Assembly (NCBI RefSeq): GCF_014892515.1
Contig: NZ_JADBGR010000112.1
Span: 1 to 64,000 of the forward strand
Direction of reading: 5' to 3'
DNA: 64,000 bases
Source of the DNA: Myceligenerans pegani
GTDB lineage: Bacteria > Actinomycetota > Actinomycetes > Actinomycetales > Cellulomonadaceae
Positions 29,411 to 39,361 of the stretch are shown here, piece after piece; positions within the stretch are counted from its first letter, which is position 1, and the number at the start of each line of letters is the position of its first letter. Both the position numbers and the translations under genes were made by a program. Below the pieces are notes generated by a model that worked only from the letters and a program-made list of their open reading frames with translations, was not told the DNA's origin and did no database searches.

Positions 29411-29432
29411 TGTCAGACACCTGTTCTAGGGT
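29411..29432 (+). promoter_or_regulatory. DNA-damage-type promoter of uvrC
   Basis: TGTCAGAC (29411-29418), eight bases, TAGGGT (29427-29432); uvrC ATG follows after seven bases. The first element is identical to that of uvrB. Confidence 0.78.
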
Positions 29433-29439
29433 TCAGGGC

Positions 29440-31506
29440 ATGGCAGATCCGGCGACCTACCGTCCCAGGCCCGGCGAGATCCCGACCTCCCCGGGCGTGT
29501 ACCGCTTCCGTGACGAGCACGGGCGCGTGATCTACGTCGGCAAGGCGAAGAACCTGCGCCAGCGCCTCTCGAACTACTTCCAGGACCTCGCGAACCTGCA
29601 TCACCGCACGCGCACGATGGTGACCACGGCCGCGTCGGTCGAGTGGACGGTCGTGGGCACCGAGGTGGAGGCGCTCGCGCTCGAGTACACGTGGATCCAG
29701 CAGTACGACCCGCGGTTCAACGTGAAGTACCGGGACGACAAGTCGTATCCGTACCTGGCGGTCACGCTGGGTGAGGAGATCCCCCGCGCGCAGGTGATGC
29801 GCGGTGCCAAGCGCAAGGGCACGCGGTACTTCGGTCCGTACGGCCACGCCTGGGCCATCCGCGAGACCCTGGACCAGGTGCTGCGCGTGTTCCCGATCCG
29901 CACGTGCTCGGCGGGTGTCTACCGGCGCGCCGCCCGGTCGGGGCGGCCCTGCCTGCTGGGGTACATCGACAAGTGCTCGGCGCCGTGCGTCGGGCGGATC
30001 AGCCCCGAGGATCATCGCGAGCTCGCGCTCGACTTCTGCGACTTCATGTCCGGCGAGACCAAGCGGTTCGAGAAGCGGCTGACGAGCGAGATGACCGAGG
30101 CCGCCCAGGCGATGGAGTACGAGCGGGCAGCCAGGCTGCGCGACGACATCGAGGCGCTGCGCCGCGCCACCGAGAAGAACGCCGTCGTGCTCGGCGACGG
30201 TACCGACGCGGACGTGTTCGCGCTGGCCGGGGACGAGCTGGAGGCGGCCGTGCAGGTGTTCCACGTGCGCGGCGGGCGCATCCGCGGGCAGCGCGGCTGG
30301 GTCGTGGAGAAGGTGGAGGACATCTCGGACGCCGAGCTCGTGGAGCACCTGCTGCAGCAGGTGTACGGTGCCGTCGCCGACCTGGAGGCCGAGCCCGGCG
30401 CCGACGAGGAACCCGGTACCGCACGCCCGGGGGACGAGGCGCGCCTGCGGCGCCGCGGAGAGGGGGCGCCGAGCGACGCCGTGCCGCGCGAGGTACTGGT
30501 TCCGGTCCTCCCGCCCGACCCCGGGCAGGTCACGGCCTGGTTGACGGGGCTGCGGGGGGCGCGCGTCGACCTGCGGGTACCGCAGCGCGGCGACAAGAAG
30601 GAGCTCGCCGCCACCGTCCGGCGGAACGCGGAGCACTCGCTGGTGCTGCACAAGACCCGCCGTGCGGGCGACCTGACCACCCGCAGTCAGGCGCTCCAGG
30701 AGATCCAGGAGGCGCTCGACCTGGACAGCGCCCCGCTGCGCATCGAGTGCTACGACGTCTCCCACACCGGCGGCACCTACCAGTCGGCGTCCATGGTGGT
30801 GTTCGAGGACGGCCTGCCGCGCAAGAGCGAGTACCGCACGTTCAGCGTGCGCGGGCCCGAGGGCGACGGCGCACGGGACGACACCGCCGCCATGCACGAG
30901 GTCATCACCCGTCGCTTCAAACGCTACCTCTCCGACCGCCTCAAGTCCGGCGACGTCGAGCTCGCGTCCGGCGAGGTCGACCCCGAGGACGCCGCACGCC
31001 CCGAGGACTCCAGGCGATTCGCCTACCCCCCGAGCCTCGTTGTGGTCGACGGCGGCCCGCCCCAGGTCGCCGCCGCCGCGCGGGCCCTGGAGGAGCTCGG
31101 CGTCACCGACGTCGCCCTGTGCGGTCTCGCGAAGCGCCTCGAGGAGGTGTGGATCCCCGGCGACGACTACCCGGTCATCCTGCGCCGCTCGTCCGAGGGT
31201 CTCTACCTGCTGCAGCGCGTCCGCGACGAGGCCCACCGGTTCGCGATCCAGGCGCACCGCAGGCGGCGCAGCAAGGGCATGGTCGCCTCCGTGCTCGACG
31301 ACGTGCCCGGGCTCGGCCCCGCCCGCAAGAAGGCCCTGCTGGCGCACTTCGGCTCCGTCAAGAAGCTGCGCGCCGCGAGCGCCGAGGAGATCGCGACCGT
31401 CCGGGGCATGGGTGCGGCGACCGCGGCCGCCGTCGTCCGGGCGCTGGCTCCCGCGTCGGGCGGCGGGGAGGGGGAGCGGGCCTCCGGCGAGGCGGAGCAG
31501 CGGTAG
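29440..31506 (+). CDS. uvrC: Excinuclease ABC subunit C
   Basis: Makes the dual incisions in nucleotide excision repair. The 688-residue protein has an N-terminal GIY-YIG nuclease (SPGVYRFRD, then [13 protein letters not shown]), a cysteine cluster ([15 protein letters not shown]), the UVR motif near residues 205-235, an RNase H-like 5' nuclease domain ([11 protein letters not shown] and VVDGGPPQV with catalytic Asp) and a C-terminal double helix-hairpin-helix ([13 protein letters not shown]...[12 protein letters not shown]). A ~45-residue low-complexity insert (about 320-355) is charged and probably disordered. It is followed 28 bases later by rapZ. Confidence 0.97.
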   Translation: MADPATYRPRPGEIPTSPGVYRFRDEHGRVIYVGKAKNLRQRLSNYFQDLANLHHRTRTMVTTAASVEWTVVGTEVEALALEYTWIQQYDPRFNVKYRDDKSYPYLAVTLGEEIPRAQVMRGAKRKGTRYFGPYGHAWAIRETLDQVLRVFPIRTCSAGVYRRAARSGRPCLLGYIDKCSAPCVGRISPEDHRELALDFCDFMSGETKRFEKRLTSEMTEAAQAMEYERAARLRDDIEALRRATEKNAVVLGDGTDADVFALAGDELEAAVQVFHVRGGRIRGQRGWVVEKVEDISDAELVEHLLQQVYGAVADLEAEPGADEEPGTARPGDEARLRRRGEGAPSDAVPREVLVPVLPPDPGQVTAWLTGLRGARVDLRVPQRGDKKELAATVRRNAEHSLVLHKTRRAGDLTTRSQALQEIQEALDLDSAPLRIECYDVSHTGGTYQSASMVVFEDGLPRKSEYRTFSVRGPEGDGARDDTAAMHEVITRRFKRYLSDRLKSGDVELASGEVDPEDAARPEDSRRFAYPPSLVVVDGGPPQVAAAARALEELGVTDVALCGLAKRLEEVWIPGDDYPVILRRSSEGLYLLQRVRDEAHRFAIQAHRRRRSKGMVASVLDDVPGLGPARKKALLAHFGSVKKLRAASAEEIATVRGMGAATAAAVVRALAPASGGGEGERASGEAEQR

Positions 31507-31534
31507 GCGTGCCGCGGCTGGCATGCTGGGACGC

Positions 31535-32470
31535 ATGAACGAACCGTCCCCGACGACCGCACCGTCGGGCATCGCGGCGATCGACGCGGACGCGGCCCCC
31601 GCGCCCGCCGATCCCCAGCCCGAGGTCCTCATCATCACCGGCATGTCCGGCGCGGGCCGGTCGCACGCGGCCGCCGTCGTGGAGGATCTCGGCTGGTACG
31701 TGGTCGACAACCTGCCCCCGATGATGCTGGTCCCACTGGTGGACCTGATGAGCAAGGGGTCGACGATCGACTGCGTGGCGGCGGTCGTCGACGTGCGCGG
31801 CCGGGAGTTCTTCAGCGAGCTCGACAAGGTGCTCGCGCACATGAGCGAGCGCGACGTCGCCTACCGCATCCTGTTCCTGGAGGCGTCGGACGAGGTGCTG
31901 GTGCGGCGCTTCGAGCAGGTCCGCCGCCCGCACCCGCTGCAGGGGGACGGGCGGATCCTCGACGGGATCACGGCCGAGCGGTCGCTCCTGGCCACCATCA
32001 AGGAGCGGTCCGACATCGCGATCGACACCTCCGACCTGTCGGTGCACGACCTGTCCCGAGAGATCCGGCGGTCCATCGCCGACCCGTCCCAGGAGGCGCT
32101 GCGGATCACCCTGCTCTCGTTCGGGTTCAAGTACGGCATCCCGCTGGACGCGGACCACGTGGTCGACGTACGGTTCCTGGCCAACCCCTACTGGATCACC
32201 GAGCTGCGCCATCTGACCGGCCACGATGCTCCGGTGCGGGAGTACGTGCTCGCCCGTCCCGGGGCGGCCGAGTTCGTGGACCGGTACGTGTCGGCCCTCG
32301 AACCCGTGCTCGCGGGCTACCTCGAGGAGGAGAAGCGCTACGCCACGATCGCCGTGGGCTGCACGGGCGGCAAGCACCGCTCGGTCGCGATGGCCGACGC
32401 CATCGCGGAACGCCTGCGCGCGGCCGGGCATCGCGTGCGGGTGGCGGCGCGCGACCTCGGACGCGAGTAG
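31535..32470 (+). CDS. rapZ: RNase adapter RapZ / YvcJ-type nucleotide-binding protein
   Basis: A P-loop GTP/ATP-binding protein; in E. coli the family controls amino-sugar synthesis through RNase E, while the actinobacterial role is less clear. The 311-residue chain has a ~30-residue Pro/Ala N-terminal tail, then the P-loop GMSGAGRS (36-43), in which Arg replaces the usual Lys as is common in actinobacterial members, and the signature GCTGGKHRSV near the C-terminus. It is first in the conserved rapZ-yvcK-whiA run. CATGCT (31522-31527) ends seven bases before ATG 31535. Confidence 0.93.
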   Translation: MNEPSPTTAPSGIAAIDADAAPAPADPQPEVLIITGMSGAGRSHAAAVVEDLGWYVVDNLPPMMLVPLVDLMSKGSTIDCVAAVVDVRGREFFSELDKVLAHMSERDVAYRILFLEASDEVLVRRFEQVRRPHPLQGDGRILDGITAERSLLATIKERSDIAIDTSDLSVHDLSREIRRSIADPSQEALRITLLSFGFKYGIPLDADHVVDVRFLANPYWITELRHLTGHDAPVREYVLARPGAAEFVDRYVSALEPVLAGYLEEEKRYATIAVGCTGGKHRSVAMADAIAERLRAAGHRVRVAARDLGRE

Positions 32471-32578
32471 GAGCGCGGACATCGCGGCCGGGCCCGGCGA
32501 TGGACGGGTGCCGAGGGACGCGGCCCGTGCCGGTGGCCGGGTACGAGGAGATGTCACAGGAGGGGCAGGAAGGCGCCG

Positions 32579-33559
32579 ATGAGGCCAGAATGGAGCAAGA
32601 ACCCGGCGGTCGTGGCGCTCGGCGGAGGGCACGGCCTGTCGGCCTCCCTGTCCGCCCTGCGTCTCATGTCCGACCGGCTCACCGCCGTCGTCACGGTGGC
32701 CGACGACGGCGGGTCCTCCGGGCGGCTGCGGGACGAGCTCTCGGTGCTGCCGCCGGGCGACCTGCGCATGGCGCTCGCGGCGCTGTGCGACGACTCGGAG
32801 TGGGGCCGGACCTGGAGCGCGATGCTGCAGCACCGGTTCCGGTCCGACGGCGGCCTGGACAACCACGCGGTGGGCAACCTGCTCATCGTGGCGTTGTGGG
32901 AGCTGCTCGGGGACCCGGTGGCGGGGCTGGACTGGGTGGGCAAGCTGCTGGGCGCGCGGGGGCGGGTGCTGCCGATGGCGTCCGTGCCCCTGGTCGTGGA
33001 GGCGGACGTACGCCGGGAACCGCACGAGACCGGGCCGGGGCGGCCCGCGGTGGAGACCGTGGTGGGGCAGAGTCGCGTCGCGGTGACGGACGGGCGGATC
33101 GAGCAGCTCCGGCTGGTGCCGTCGGACCCGCCGGCGAGCGGTGAGGCGGTCGAGGCGGTGCTGGAGGCGGACTGGGTGGTGCTCGGTCCGGGCTCCTGGT
33201 ATTCGTCGGTGCTGGTGCACCTGCTGGTTCCGGAGCTGGCGCAGGCGTTGCACGACACGACGGCCCGCACGTGCGTGACGCTCAATCTGTCGGCGGACGG
33301 CGGGGAAACGGCGGGGCTGACCGCCGTCGACCATCTGGAGGCGCTGCACAAGCACGCCCCAGGCCTGCGGATCGACGCCGTGGTGGCGGACCCGTCGGCG
33401 GTCGAGGACGTGTCGGAGCTGCAGGACGCCGCGGGCCGGATGGGTGCCCGGCTGCTGATGCGGCAGGTGCGGCGGGGTGACGGCACGGCGCGGCACGACG
33501 CGCTGCGGCTGGCGGCGGCGTACCGTGACGTGTTCGAGGACGTCTTCGGGGACGTGTGA
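32579..33559 (+). CDS. Gluconeogenesis factor YvcK/MgfK-type (CofD-like fold)
   Basis: A 326-residue member of the YvcK family, needed in other Gram-positive bacteria for growth on gluconeogenic carbon sources and for normal cell shape; it binds UDP-sugars. Signatures are [12 protein letters not shown] at the start, [36 protein letters not shown], and [12 protein letters not shown] 32579 has AGGAAGG seven bases upstream. It lies between rapZ and whiA, the standard actinobacterial order. Confidence 0.94.
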   Translation: MRPEWSKNPAVVALGGGHGLSASLSALRLMSDRLTAVVTVADDGGSSGRLRDELSVLPPGDLRMALAALCDDSEWGRTWSAMLQHRFRSDGGLDNHAVGNLLIVALWELLGDPVAGLDWVGKLLGARGRVLPMASVPLVVEADVRREPHETGPGRPAVETVVGQSRVAVTDGRIEQLRLVPSDPPASGEAVEAVLEADWVVLGPGSWYSSVLVHLLVPELAQALHDTTARTCVTLNLSADGGETAGLTAVDHLEALHKHAPGLRIDAVVADPSAVEDVSELQDAAGRMGARLLMRQVRRGDGTARHDALRLAAAYRDVFEDVFGDV

Positions 33560-33681
33560 CGGCGGGGACCAGGGCTGATCCCGGCGGCTCCGGACAGCAG
33601 AGCAACACGCCGGGACATTTCACTCGACCCTCCGCGATTCTTCTCGTGGCAAGCCGGCCGGAGCGTGGCAGGATGGCGGCC

Positions 33682-34662
33682 ATGGCGCTCACGGGACAGG
33701 TCAAGGAGGAGCTCGCACGCGTGCGGGTGGCGAAGACGTCGTGCCGCAAGGCCGAGGTGTCCGCGACGCTGCGGTTCTCCGGTGGGCTGCACATCATCTC
33801 GGGCCGCGTGGTCATCGAGGCCGAGCTCGACAACGAGTCCGCGGCCACCAGGCTGCGCCAGGCGATCCAGGAGCTGTACGGGCACACCAGCGAGCTGATC
33901 GTGGTGCAGGCGGGCGGCATCCGGAAGTCGTCGCGGTTCGTGGTCCGGGTGGTGCGCGACGGGGAGTCGCTGGCCCGGCAGACAGGCCTGCTCGACGCCC
34001 GCGGGCGGCCCGTGCGCGGGCTGGCGCCGGAGGTGGTGTCGTCGGGTGTGGCCGAGGCCGAGGCCGTGTGGCGAGGCGCGTTCCTGGCGCACGGGTCGCT
34101 CACGGAGCCGGGGCGGTCCATGTCGCTGGAGATCACGAGCCCGGGGCCGGAGGCGGCGCTCGCCCTCGTCGGCGCGGCACGGCGGCTGGGCGTGCCGGCC
34201 AAGTCGCGCGAGGTGAGAGGGATCGACCGGGTGGTCGTGCGGGACGGGGACGCGATCGCGACGATGCTGCGCCGGATCGGTGCGCCCGAGACGCTCACGG
34301 TGTGGGAGGAGCGCCGCGCACGGCGTGAGGTGCGCGGGACGGCGAACCGCCTGGCGAACTTCGACGACGCCAACCTGCGTCGCTCGGCCCGGGCCGCGGT
34401 CGCGGCCGGGGCGCGGGTGCAGCGGGCGTTCGAGATCCTGGGCGACGACGTGCCGGACCACCTGAAGCAGGCCGGCGAGCTGCGGCTGGCGCACAAGCAG
34501 GCGTCGCTGGAGGAGCTGGGCCGGCTCGCCGACCCGCAGCTGTCCAAGGACGCGGTGGCCGGGCGGATCCGCCGGCTGCTGTCGACCGCGGACAAGCGCG
34601 CGGCGGAACTCGGCATCCCGGACACCGAGTCGGGTCTCAGCCCGGACCTCCTCGACATCTGA
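33682..34662 (+). CDS. whiA: DNA-binding protein WhiA
   Basis: A sporulation/cell-division transcription regulator conserved in Gram-positive bacteria. The 326-residue protein begins with the typical [14 protein letters not shown], contains a degenerate LAGLIDADG-like N-terminal region ([19 protein letters not shown]) and a C-terminal helix-turn-helix ([26 protein letters not shown]). ATG 33682 is chosen by the conserved start; CAGGAT (33669-33674) is seven bases upstream. An earlier in-frame GTG at 33556 overlapping yvcK is not supported by the family N-terminus. In non-sporulating relatives WhiA still affects division genes. Confidence 0.95.
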   Translation: MALTGQVKEELARVRVAKTSCRKAEVSATLRFSGGLHIISGRVVIEAELDNESAATRLRQAIQELYGHTSELIVVQAGGIRKSSRFVVRVVRDGESLARQTGLLDARGRPVRGLAPEVVSSGVAEAEAVWRGAFLAHGSLTEPGRSMSLEITSPGPEAALALVGAARRLGVPAKSREVRGIDRVVVRDGDAIATMLRRIGAPETLTVWEERRARREVRGTANRLANFDDANLRRSARAAVAAGARVQRAFEILGDDVPDHLKQAGELRLAHKQASLEELGRLADPQLSKDAVAGRIRRLLSTADKRAAELGIPDTESGLSPDLLDI

Positions 34663-34676
34663 GCCTCGACATCTGA
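34650..34676 (+). repeat. 13-bp direct repeat over the whiA stop
   Basis: CCTCGACATCTGA occurs at 34650-34662 and again at 34664-34676, duplicating the last codons and stop of whiA. Confidence 0.7.
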
Positions 34677-34831
34677 ACCGAATCGGCCCTGCCGCCGCAT
34701 GATCGGTGGCACGGCTCTCACGGCGGTCACGCCGGTGACTCCTCACGCTCCCACGGCGAGGGCCCGACCGAGGAGACCGCGGCCGGGACCGCGGCGCGGA
34801 TGCCCTGGAGAGGCGCAGGTCCGAGCCGCGG

Positions 34832-35689
34832 TCACGGCACGACCGCGATGTCCGCGGTGGCCAGCGCCAGCAGGGCCACGCACACCACGGCGACGCCCAT
34901 GCCGAGACCGAACGGCGCCCGGCTGTGCGGCCGGGTGAGTGCCGTGACGCCCGCCGCGAGTGCGAGGCCGGCGGCGAGGACGCCTCCCGCCCACTCCACG
35001 GGTCCTGGTGCGCCGGCCGGGCCCAGCACCACCACGCCGGCCGCCGACACCAGGAGGCAGGGGGCCAGGACGCCGGACGCGCGGCGGCCGAGCCGGTGCG
35101 GCAGGCCTCGCACCCCGGTCGCCACGTCGTCCTCCAGGTCGGGGAGCGTGTTCGCGACATGCGCCCCGACGCCCAGCAAGGCCGCCGCGGCCACGGCCCA
35201 GCCCGCGGGGAGGCGCGGCCCGGGCGCGGCGAGGACGACGAAGACGGCCAGCAGCCCGAACGACAGTGCGTAGGGAGCCCAGGACCAGGCGGTCGCCTTG
35301 AGCCAGGCGTTGTACGCCCACGCGCCGGCCACGGCCACGAGGTGGGCCGCGCCGGCCGGGACCCCCAGCGTCAGCGACGCGACCACGCACACCGCGAGCG
35401 CCGCGAACGCGGCCGTGCGCAGGTCCCGGGCGGTGACGAGACCGGCCACCACGGGCTTGCCGGTCCGTCCGACAGCGGTGTCCCGCGCGGCGTCGATCCA
35501 GTCGTTGGACCATCCGACGGAGAGCTGGCCGGTGCCGACCGCCAGGGTGACCAGTGCGACGGTGGGCACGTCCGATCCGAGTGCCGCGGCGAGCGCGGCG
35601 GCCAGACCTGTCACGACGGCGGCCGGGGCCGCGTGGGAGGCGAGCAGCAGGCCGCGGGCGAGGGCGCGGGTTTCCGTGCCGGAGGTCAT
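34832..35689 (-). CDS. UbiA family prenyltransferase
   Basis: An integral membrane enzyme (285 residues, about eight or nine spans) that transfers a prenyl group to an aromatic acceptor. Both Asp-rich Mg2+/diphosphate sites are present: NDWIDAARD with nearby GRTGKP, and DLEDDVATG in the second half. It is divergent from the type III PKS gene, suggesting that the acceptor is the PKS-derived phenolic lipid. TAGCGT (35697-35702 on the minus strand) is seven bases from ATG 35689, a likely leaderless promoter. It is less likely to serve menaquinone or heme synthesis, since the heme enzyme CtaB is encoded separately here. Confidence 0.88.
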   Translation of the reverse strand: MTSGTETRALARGLLLASHAAPAAVVTGLAAALAAALGSDVPTVALVTLAVGTGQLSVGWSNDWIDAARDTAVGRTGKPVVAGLVTARDLRTAAFAALAVCVVASLTLGVPAGAAHLVAVAGAWAYNAWLKATAWSWAPYALSFGLLAVFVVLAAPGPRLPAGWAVAAAALLGVGAHVANTLPDLEDDVATGVRGLPHRLGRRASGVLAPCLLVSAAGVVVLGPAGAPGPVEWAGGVLAAGLALAAGVTALTRPHSRAPFGLGMGVAVVCVALLALATADIAVVP

Positions 35690-35812
35690 GGGCGGCACGC
35701 TAGTCGTGCGCCGCGGTCGGCGCGCGGGGGCGCACGCCGGCGTCCCGGTGCCTGGCCGGCGGTGCGGCGTTCTCGGCGCGCGGGTGGGCGGGTCCTGCGT
35801 CAGGATGCTGAG

Positions 35813-36925
35813 ATGTCGTGTGTCGTGGCCGTGGAGCCGGTGCTGCCCGGGCATGTGTATGCCCAGGAGGCGATCACCGAGGTCGTGGGGCCGCTGGTGG
35901 CGCGGGACCCGGCACGGGGTGCGCTGTTGCGGCGCCTGCACGGGAGCGCCGGTGTGGATCATCGTCACCTGGTGCTGCCGTTGGAGGAGTACGCGGGTCT
36001 GCGGTCGCTGGGCGCCACCAACGCGGTGTTCGTCCGCGAGGGTGCGGCGCTGGCCGAGCGCGCGTGCCGGCGGGCGCTGGCCGCGGCGGGGCTCGAGCCG
36101 GAGGACGTCGACCACGTGTTCGCGACCTCGGTGACCGGGGTGGCGGCGCCGTCCCTGGACGTCCTGCTGTCCGAGCGCCTGGGGCTGCGCGGCGACGTGC
36201 GCCGGACGCCGTCGTTCGGCCTGGGGTGCGCGGGCGGGGCGGGCGGACTGGCGCGGGTCCACGATCACCTGCTGGGCCGTCCGCGCGACGTGGCGCTCCT
36301 GGTGTCGGTCGAGCTGTGCTCGCTGACCCTCCAGCACGACGACGACTCGATGGCGAACCTCGTGGCGTCCGGGCTGTTCGGCGACGGTGCGGCGGCTGTC
36401 GTCGTCGTGGGGTCCGGGCACCCGCTGGCTCAGGCCGCGGCGGCTCCCGTCGTGGCGGATCCGCCCGCTGTCCGGCCGCGACCGGCCCGCGTGGTCGACA
36501 CGTACTCGCGGCTCTACCCGGGGACCACGGAGGCGCTCGGCTGGGAGGTGCGTGACACAGGGTTCGCGATCGTGCTCGCCGCCGGGTTGCCGGATCTGCT
36601 GCGGGCGCACCTGCCCGCCGATGTGAAGGCGCTGCTGGTCGAGCACGGGCTGACACCGGCCGAGGTACCGACCTGGGTGGTGCACGCCGGCGGGCCGAAG
36701 GTGATCGACGCCGTGCGGGACGCGCTCGGGCTGCCCGAGACGGCCGTCCGGGAGAGCCGGGCGAGCCTGGCGTGCGCGGGGAACCTGTCGTCGTCGTCCG
36801 TGCTCGACGTCCTGGCCAGAACGCTCGCGAGGTCCGAGGCGCCACCGGGGTCGCCCGCGGTGCTCATGGCGTTCGGCCCGGGCGTGGCCTGCGAGCTGGT
36901 GCTCCTGCGACTGGAAGGGCGTTGA
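35813..36925 (+). CDS. Type III polyketide synthase (alkylresorcinol/alkylpyrone synthase-like)
   Basis: A chalcone-synthase-fold enzyme of 370 residues that extends an acyl-CoA starter with malonyl units and cyclises it. The catalytic triad is C139 (FGLGCAGGAGG), H291 (VVHAGGPKVID) and N324 (CAGNLSSSSV). Bacterial relatives make alkylresorcinols, alkylpyrones or phloroglucinol-type rings. CAGGAT (35801-35806) is six bases before ATG 35813. The next two genes follow by one base or overlap, so PKS, methyltransferase and oxidoreductase form one operon. Starter length cannot be read from the sequence by eye. Confidence 0.93.
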   Translation: MSCVVAVEPVLPGHVYAQEAITEVVGPLVARDPARGALLRRLHGSAGVDHRHLVLPLEEYAGLRSLGATNAVFVREGAALAERACRRALAAAGLEPEDVDHVFATSVTGVAAPSLDVLLSERLGLRGDVRRTPSFGLGCAGGAGGLARVHDHLLGRPRDVALLVSVELCSLTLQHDDDSMANLVASGLFGDGAAAVVVVGSGHPLAQAAAAPVVADPPAVRPRPARVVDTYSRLYPGTTEALGWEVRDTGFAIVLAAGLPDLLRAHLPADVKALLVEHGLTPAEVPTWVVHAGGPKVIDAVRDALGLPETAVRESRASLACAGNLSSSSVLDVLARTLARSEAPPGSPAVLMAFGPGVACELVLLRLEGR

Positions 36926-36926
36926 G

Positions 36927-37454
36927 ATGGTGGGGTTCTACGTGGTGCTCGTGGCTGCCACGGCGGTGGAGCGGGTCGCCGAGCTCGCCGTCTCGGCGCG
37001 CAATGCGCGCTGGTCCTTCGCCCGCGGCGGCGTCGAGTCGGGGAGGGGGCACTTCCCGGCGATGGTGGCCCTGCACAGCGGGCTGCTGGTCGCGTGCGTC
37101 GTGGAGGCCGTGGTCGCCGGGCGGCCCTTCCTGCCGTGGCTCGGTGTGCCGATGTTCGTCCTGGTGCTCGCCGGGCAGGCGTTGCGGTGGTGGTGCGTGG
37201 CCACGCTGGGGCACCGCTGGAACACGCGCATCATCGTGGTACCGGGGCTGCCGCTGGTCTCCGGGGGCCCGTACCGGTGGCTGCGTCACCCGAACTACGT
37301 GGCCGTCGTGGTCGAGGGCATCGCGCTCCCGTTGGTGCACACCTGCTGGATCACGGCCACGTGCTTCACCGTGCTCAACGCGGTGCTGCTGGGGCGCTTT
37401 CGCATCCCGGCCGAGGAGCGCGCGCTCCGGCTGGCCGCCGGCGGAACCCGGTGA
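36927..37454 (+). CDS. Isoprenylcysteine carboxyl methyltransferase (ICMT)-family membrane methyltransferase
   Basis: A 175-residue membrane protein with about four or five hydrophobic spans. The ICMT/phospholipid methyltransferase signature is near the C-terminus: LVSGGPYRWLRHPNYVAV, followed by an Glu in the last part (IPAEERAL). In type III PKS operons such proteins methylate the phenolic hydroxyl or carboxyl of the lipid. It starts one base after the PKS stop and overlaps the next gene by GTGA, so translation is probably coupled. Confidence 0.88.
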   Translation: MVGFYVVLVAATAVERVAELAVSARNARWSFARGGVESGRGHFPAMVALHSGLLVACVVEAVVAGRPFLPWLGVPMFVLVLAGQALRWWCVATLGHRWNTRIIVVPGLPLVSGGPYRWLRHPNYVAVVVEGIALPLVHTCWITATCFTVLNAVLLGRFRIPAEERALRLAAGGTR

Positions 37455-38569
37455 CCGGGATGCGCGGCGGCGACCTGGACGCGGACGTCGTCGTGGTGGG
37501 TGCCGGACCGGTCGGGCTGGCCGCGGCGATCCACGCGCGGGCCGCGGGCCTGGAGGCGCTGATCGTGGACCGGCGCACCGGCACCTTCGACAAGGCGTGC
37601 GGGGAGGGTCTCCTCCCGGGCGCGTTGCGGGCCGTCCGGGCGCTCGGCGCCGATCCGCCCGGGTACCCGCTCACCGGTATCAGTTACCGCTCGCGTGGCC
37701 GCCGCGCCGATCACCGGTTCACCGGCGGCCCCGGGCGGGGCGTGCTGCGGACGACGTTGCACGCGGCCCTGTGGTCCCGCGCCGCCGACGCCGGCGCGAG
37801 GCTGCTGCATGCTCGTGTCACAGCGTTGTGCCAGGACGCCGGGGGCGTCGAGGTGGAGATCGCGCCCGGCGGTCCGCCTGCGAGCCCGGCCGGCGAGAGC
37901 GCCCGGTCCACGCTCCGGGCCGGCTGGGTCCTGGGATGCGACGGTCTGCACTCCACCACTCGCCGGCTGGCGGGACTCGACGCGGCTCCCGGGCGTGGTG
38001 ACCGGGCGGTGCGCCGCCGATACGGCCTGCGACGGCACTTCCGGGTGTCGCCGTGGAGCGAACTCGTCGAGGTGCACTGGTCGCGGCACGCCGAGGCCTA
38101 CGTGACACCGGTGGGTGCCGACACCGTCGGGGTCGCGCTGCTCGGACCTCGCGAGACGCTGCGCTCCGGCGACGGGTTCGACGCGGTGCTGCGCGCCCAG
38201 TTTCCCGAACTTCGCGCCCGGCTGGCGGGCGCGTGGGCCGGGCCGGTGCTCGGCGCCGGGCCGCTGCGCCGCCGGTCACGCCGGCGCGCCGCGGGGCGGG
38301 TGCGGCTCGTGGGCGACGCGTCGGGCTACGTCGACGCCCTGACGGGGGAGGGGATCCGCGTGGGGCTCGCCCAGGCGGACGCCGTCGTCCGGCACCTGGA
38401 CGACCTCGTCGCGTACGAACGCGCGTGGCGCTCGGTCACGCGCGACTACCGGACGCTCACGACCGGGCTGCTCGCCTGGGCGTCGAGCCCTGCCCGTGGG
38501 GCCATCGTGCCCGCCGCGGCCCGTGCACCGTGGCTGTACGGCACGGTGGTCGAGCGCCTGGCCCGCTGA
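37451..38569 (+). CDS. FAD-dependent oxidoreductase (geranylgeranyl reductase / aromatic hydroxylase type)
   Basis: A 372-residue flavoprotein. The N-terminal Rossmann motif VVVGAGPVGLAAA, the DKACGEGLLPGAL segment, a central GCDG motif (LGCDGLHS) and the flavin-ribityl motif GDASGYVDALTGEGI place it among PHBH-fold enzymes near geranylgeranyl reductases. In this operon it could hydroxylate the alkylresorcinol ring to a hydroquinone or reduce a prenyl side chain. GTG 37451 overlaps the previous stop; ATG 37460 is an alternative. A hairpin shared with the convergent TetR gene follows. Confidence 0.88.
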   Translation: MTGMRGGDLDADVVVVGAGPVGLAAAIHARAAGLEALIVDRRTGTFDKACGEGLLPGALRAVRALGADPPGYPLTGISYRSRGRRADHRFTGGPGRGVLRTTLHAALWSRAADAGARLLHARVTALCQDAGGVEVEIAPGGPPASPAGESARSTLRAGWVLGCDGLHSTTRRLAGLDAAPGRGDRAVRRRYGLRRHFRVSPWSELVEVHWSRHAEAYVTPVGADTVGVALLGPRETLRSGDGFDAVLRAQFPELRARLAGAWAGPVLGAGPLRRRSRRRAAGRVRLVGDASGYVDALTGEGIRVGLAQADAVVRHLDDLVAYERAWRSVTRDYRTLTTGLLAWASSPARGAIVPAAARAPWLYGTVVERLAR

Positions 38570-38572
38570 TGA

Positions 38573-38612
38573 CCGGGACCGCCCGAGCCTCGTCAGGGTC
38601 TGGCGGTCCCGG
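38573..38612. terminator. Bidirectional hairpin between the PKS operon and tetR
   Basis: Perfect 11-bp stem CCGGGACCGCC (38573-38583) with its complement (38602-38612) and an 18-base loop. The right arm lies in the last codons of the minus-strand TetR gene. Confidence 0.75.
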
Positions 38613-39222
38613 GCGTGAGTCCGGCGGTCAGTGCGTCGATGGTGAGGTCGAGGACGGCGGGGTAGGCCTCGCCGAACTCGGCGGCGTGCAAGGGCACGAG
38701 CAGCACCGTGCGCAGGGCGCCGACGACGACGGCCGGGTCGGAGCCGGTGATGGCGCCCGCGTCCTGCTGTGCGGAGATGTAGGCCGTGAGGTCGTTCACG
38801 AAGTCGACGGGCGCCGGGTCCTCGCCGGGCAGCCGGGCGGTCTCGGCGTCGACCCTGCCGACCACCATGGAGAGCTCGTCCGGGTGCGTCACCAGTCTGC
38901 GGTACAGGGGATCGGTCTCCAGGATGCTGACCGCCGCGTGCAGGAACCGGCGCAGGGCGTCCCGGGCGTCGGCGCCGGCGTGCAGTCCCTCGTCGATCGT
39001 GCGGCGCCGCGTCTCCGCCGCCTGCTCCAGCAGGAGGTGCAGGTAGAGCGCCTCCTTGGACTCGAAGAACGTGTAGAAGGTCGACTTCACGATGCCGGCG
39101 TCGCCCACCAGCGCCGCGAGGGACGTCTTCCGCAGGCCCACGGTGGCGAAGAGCCGTCGTCCCGACGCCTTGAGCGCGGCGGTGATCCGCTCGCGCTCCG
39201 CCTCGGTGAATGCCACCGGCAC
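38593..39222 (-). CDS. TetR family transcriptional regulator
   Basis: A 209-residue repressor-type protein. The N-terminal helix-turn-helix is at about residues 12-58 (TAALKASGRRLFATVGLRKTSL...GIVKSTFYTFFESKEAL); the rest is an alpha-helical ligand domain without recognised specificity. GTG 39222 has GGGGAGG six bases upstream. It is divergent from the glycosyltransferase gene across about 160 bases that contain repeated TGAAAACG-like half-sites, so it probably controls both genes. Confidence 0.9.
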   Translation of the reverse strand: MPVAFTEAERERITAALKASGRRLFATVGLRKTSLAALVGDAGIVKSTFYTFFESKEALYLHLLLEQAAETRRRTIDEGLHAGADARDALRRFLHAAVSILETDPLYRRLVTHPDELSMVVGRVDAETARLPGEDPAPVDFVNDLTAYISAQQDAGAITGSDPAVVVGALRTVLLVPLHAAEFGEAYPAVLDLTIDALTAGLTPGTARP

Positions 39223-39235
39223 GCGGCACCTCCCC

Positions 39236-39361
39236 TGAAAACGTTCCGCTGCTCCGTTTCCAGACCCTACCGCGTGCTCGATGCCCGTGTTGACGCCGGT
39301 GTTGACGAGTCGCGACGTCGAGGGCTAGCGTCGTAAAAACAATCTGGCAAGTCCGTTTTCA
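39236..39361. promoter_or_regulatory. Divergent control region tetR / glycosyltransferase with candidate operators
   Basis: TGAAAACG (39236-39243) lies close to the tetR start and its exact reverse complement CGTTTTCA (39354-39361) close to the glycosyltransferase start. A related CCGTTTCC near 39254-39261 pairs with the first as an imperfect palindrome. For the glycosyltransferase a promoter is visible: TTGACG (39302-39307), 18 bases, TAGCGT (39326-39331). The CGTTTTCA site would lie just downstream of its transcript start. Confidence 0.5.

Noticed and set aside
33556-33681. whiA start at GTG 33556 overlapping yvcK
   Set aside because: WhiA proteins begin MALT..VK.EL, which matches ATG 33682; the extra 42 residues look unrelated.
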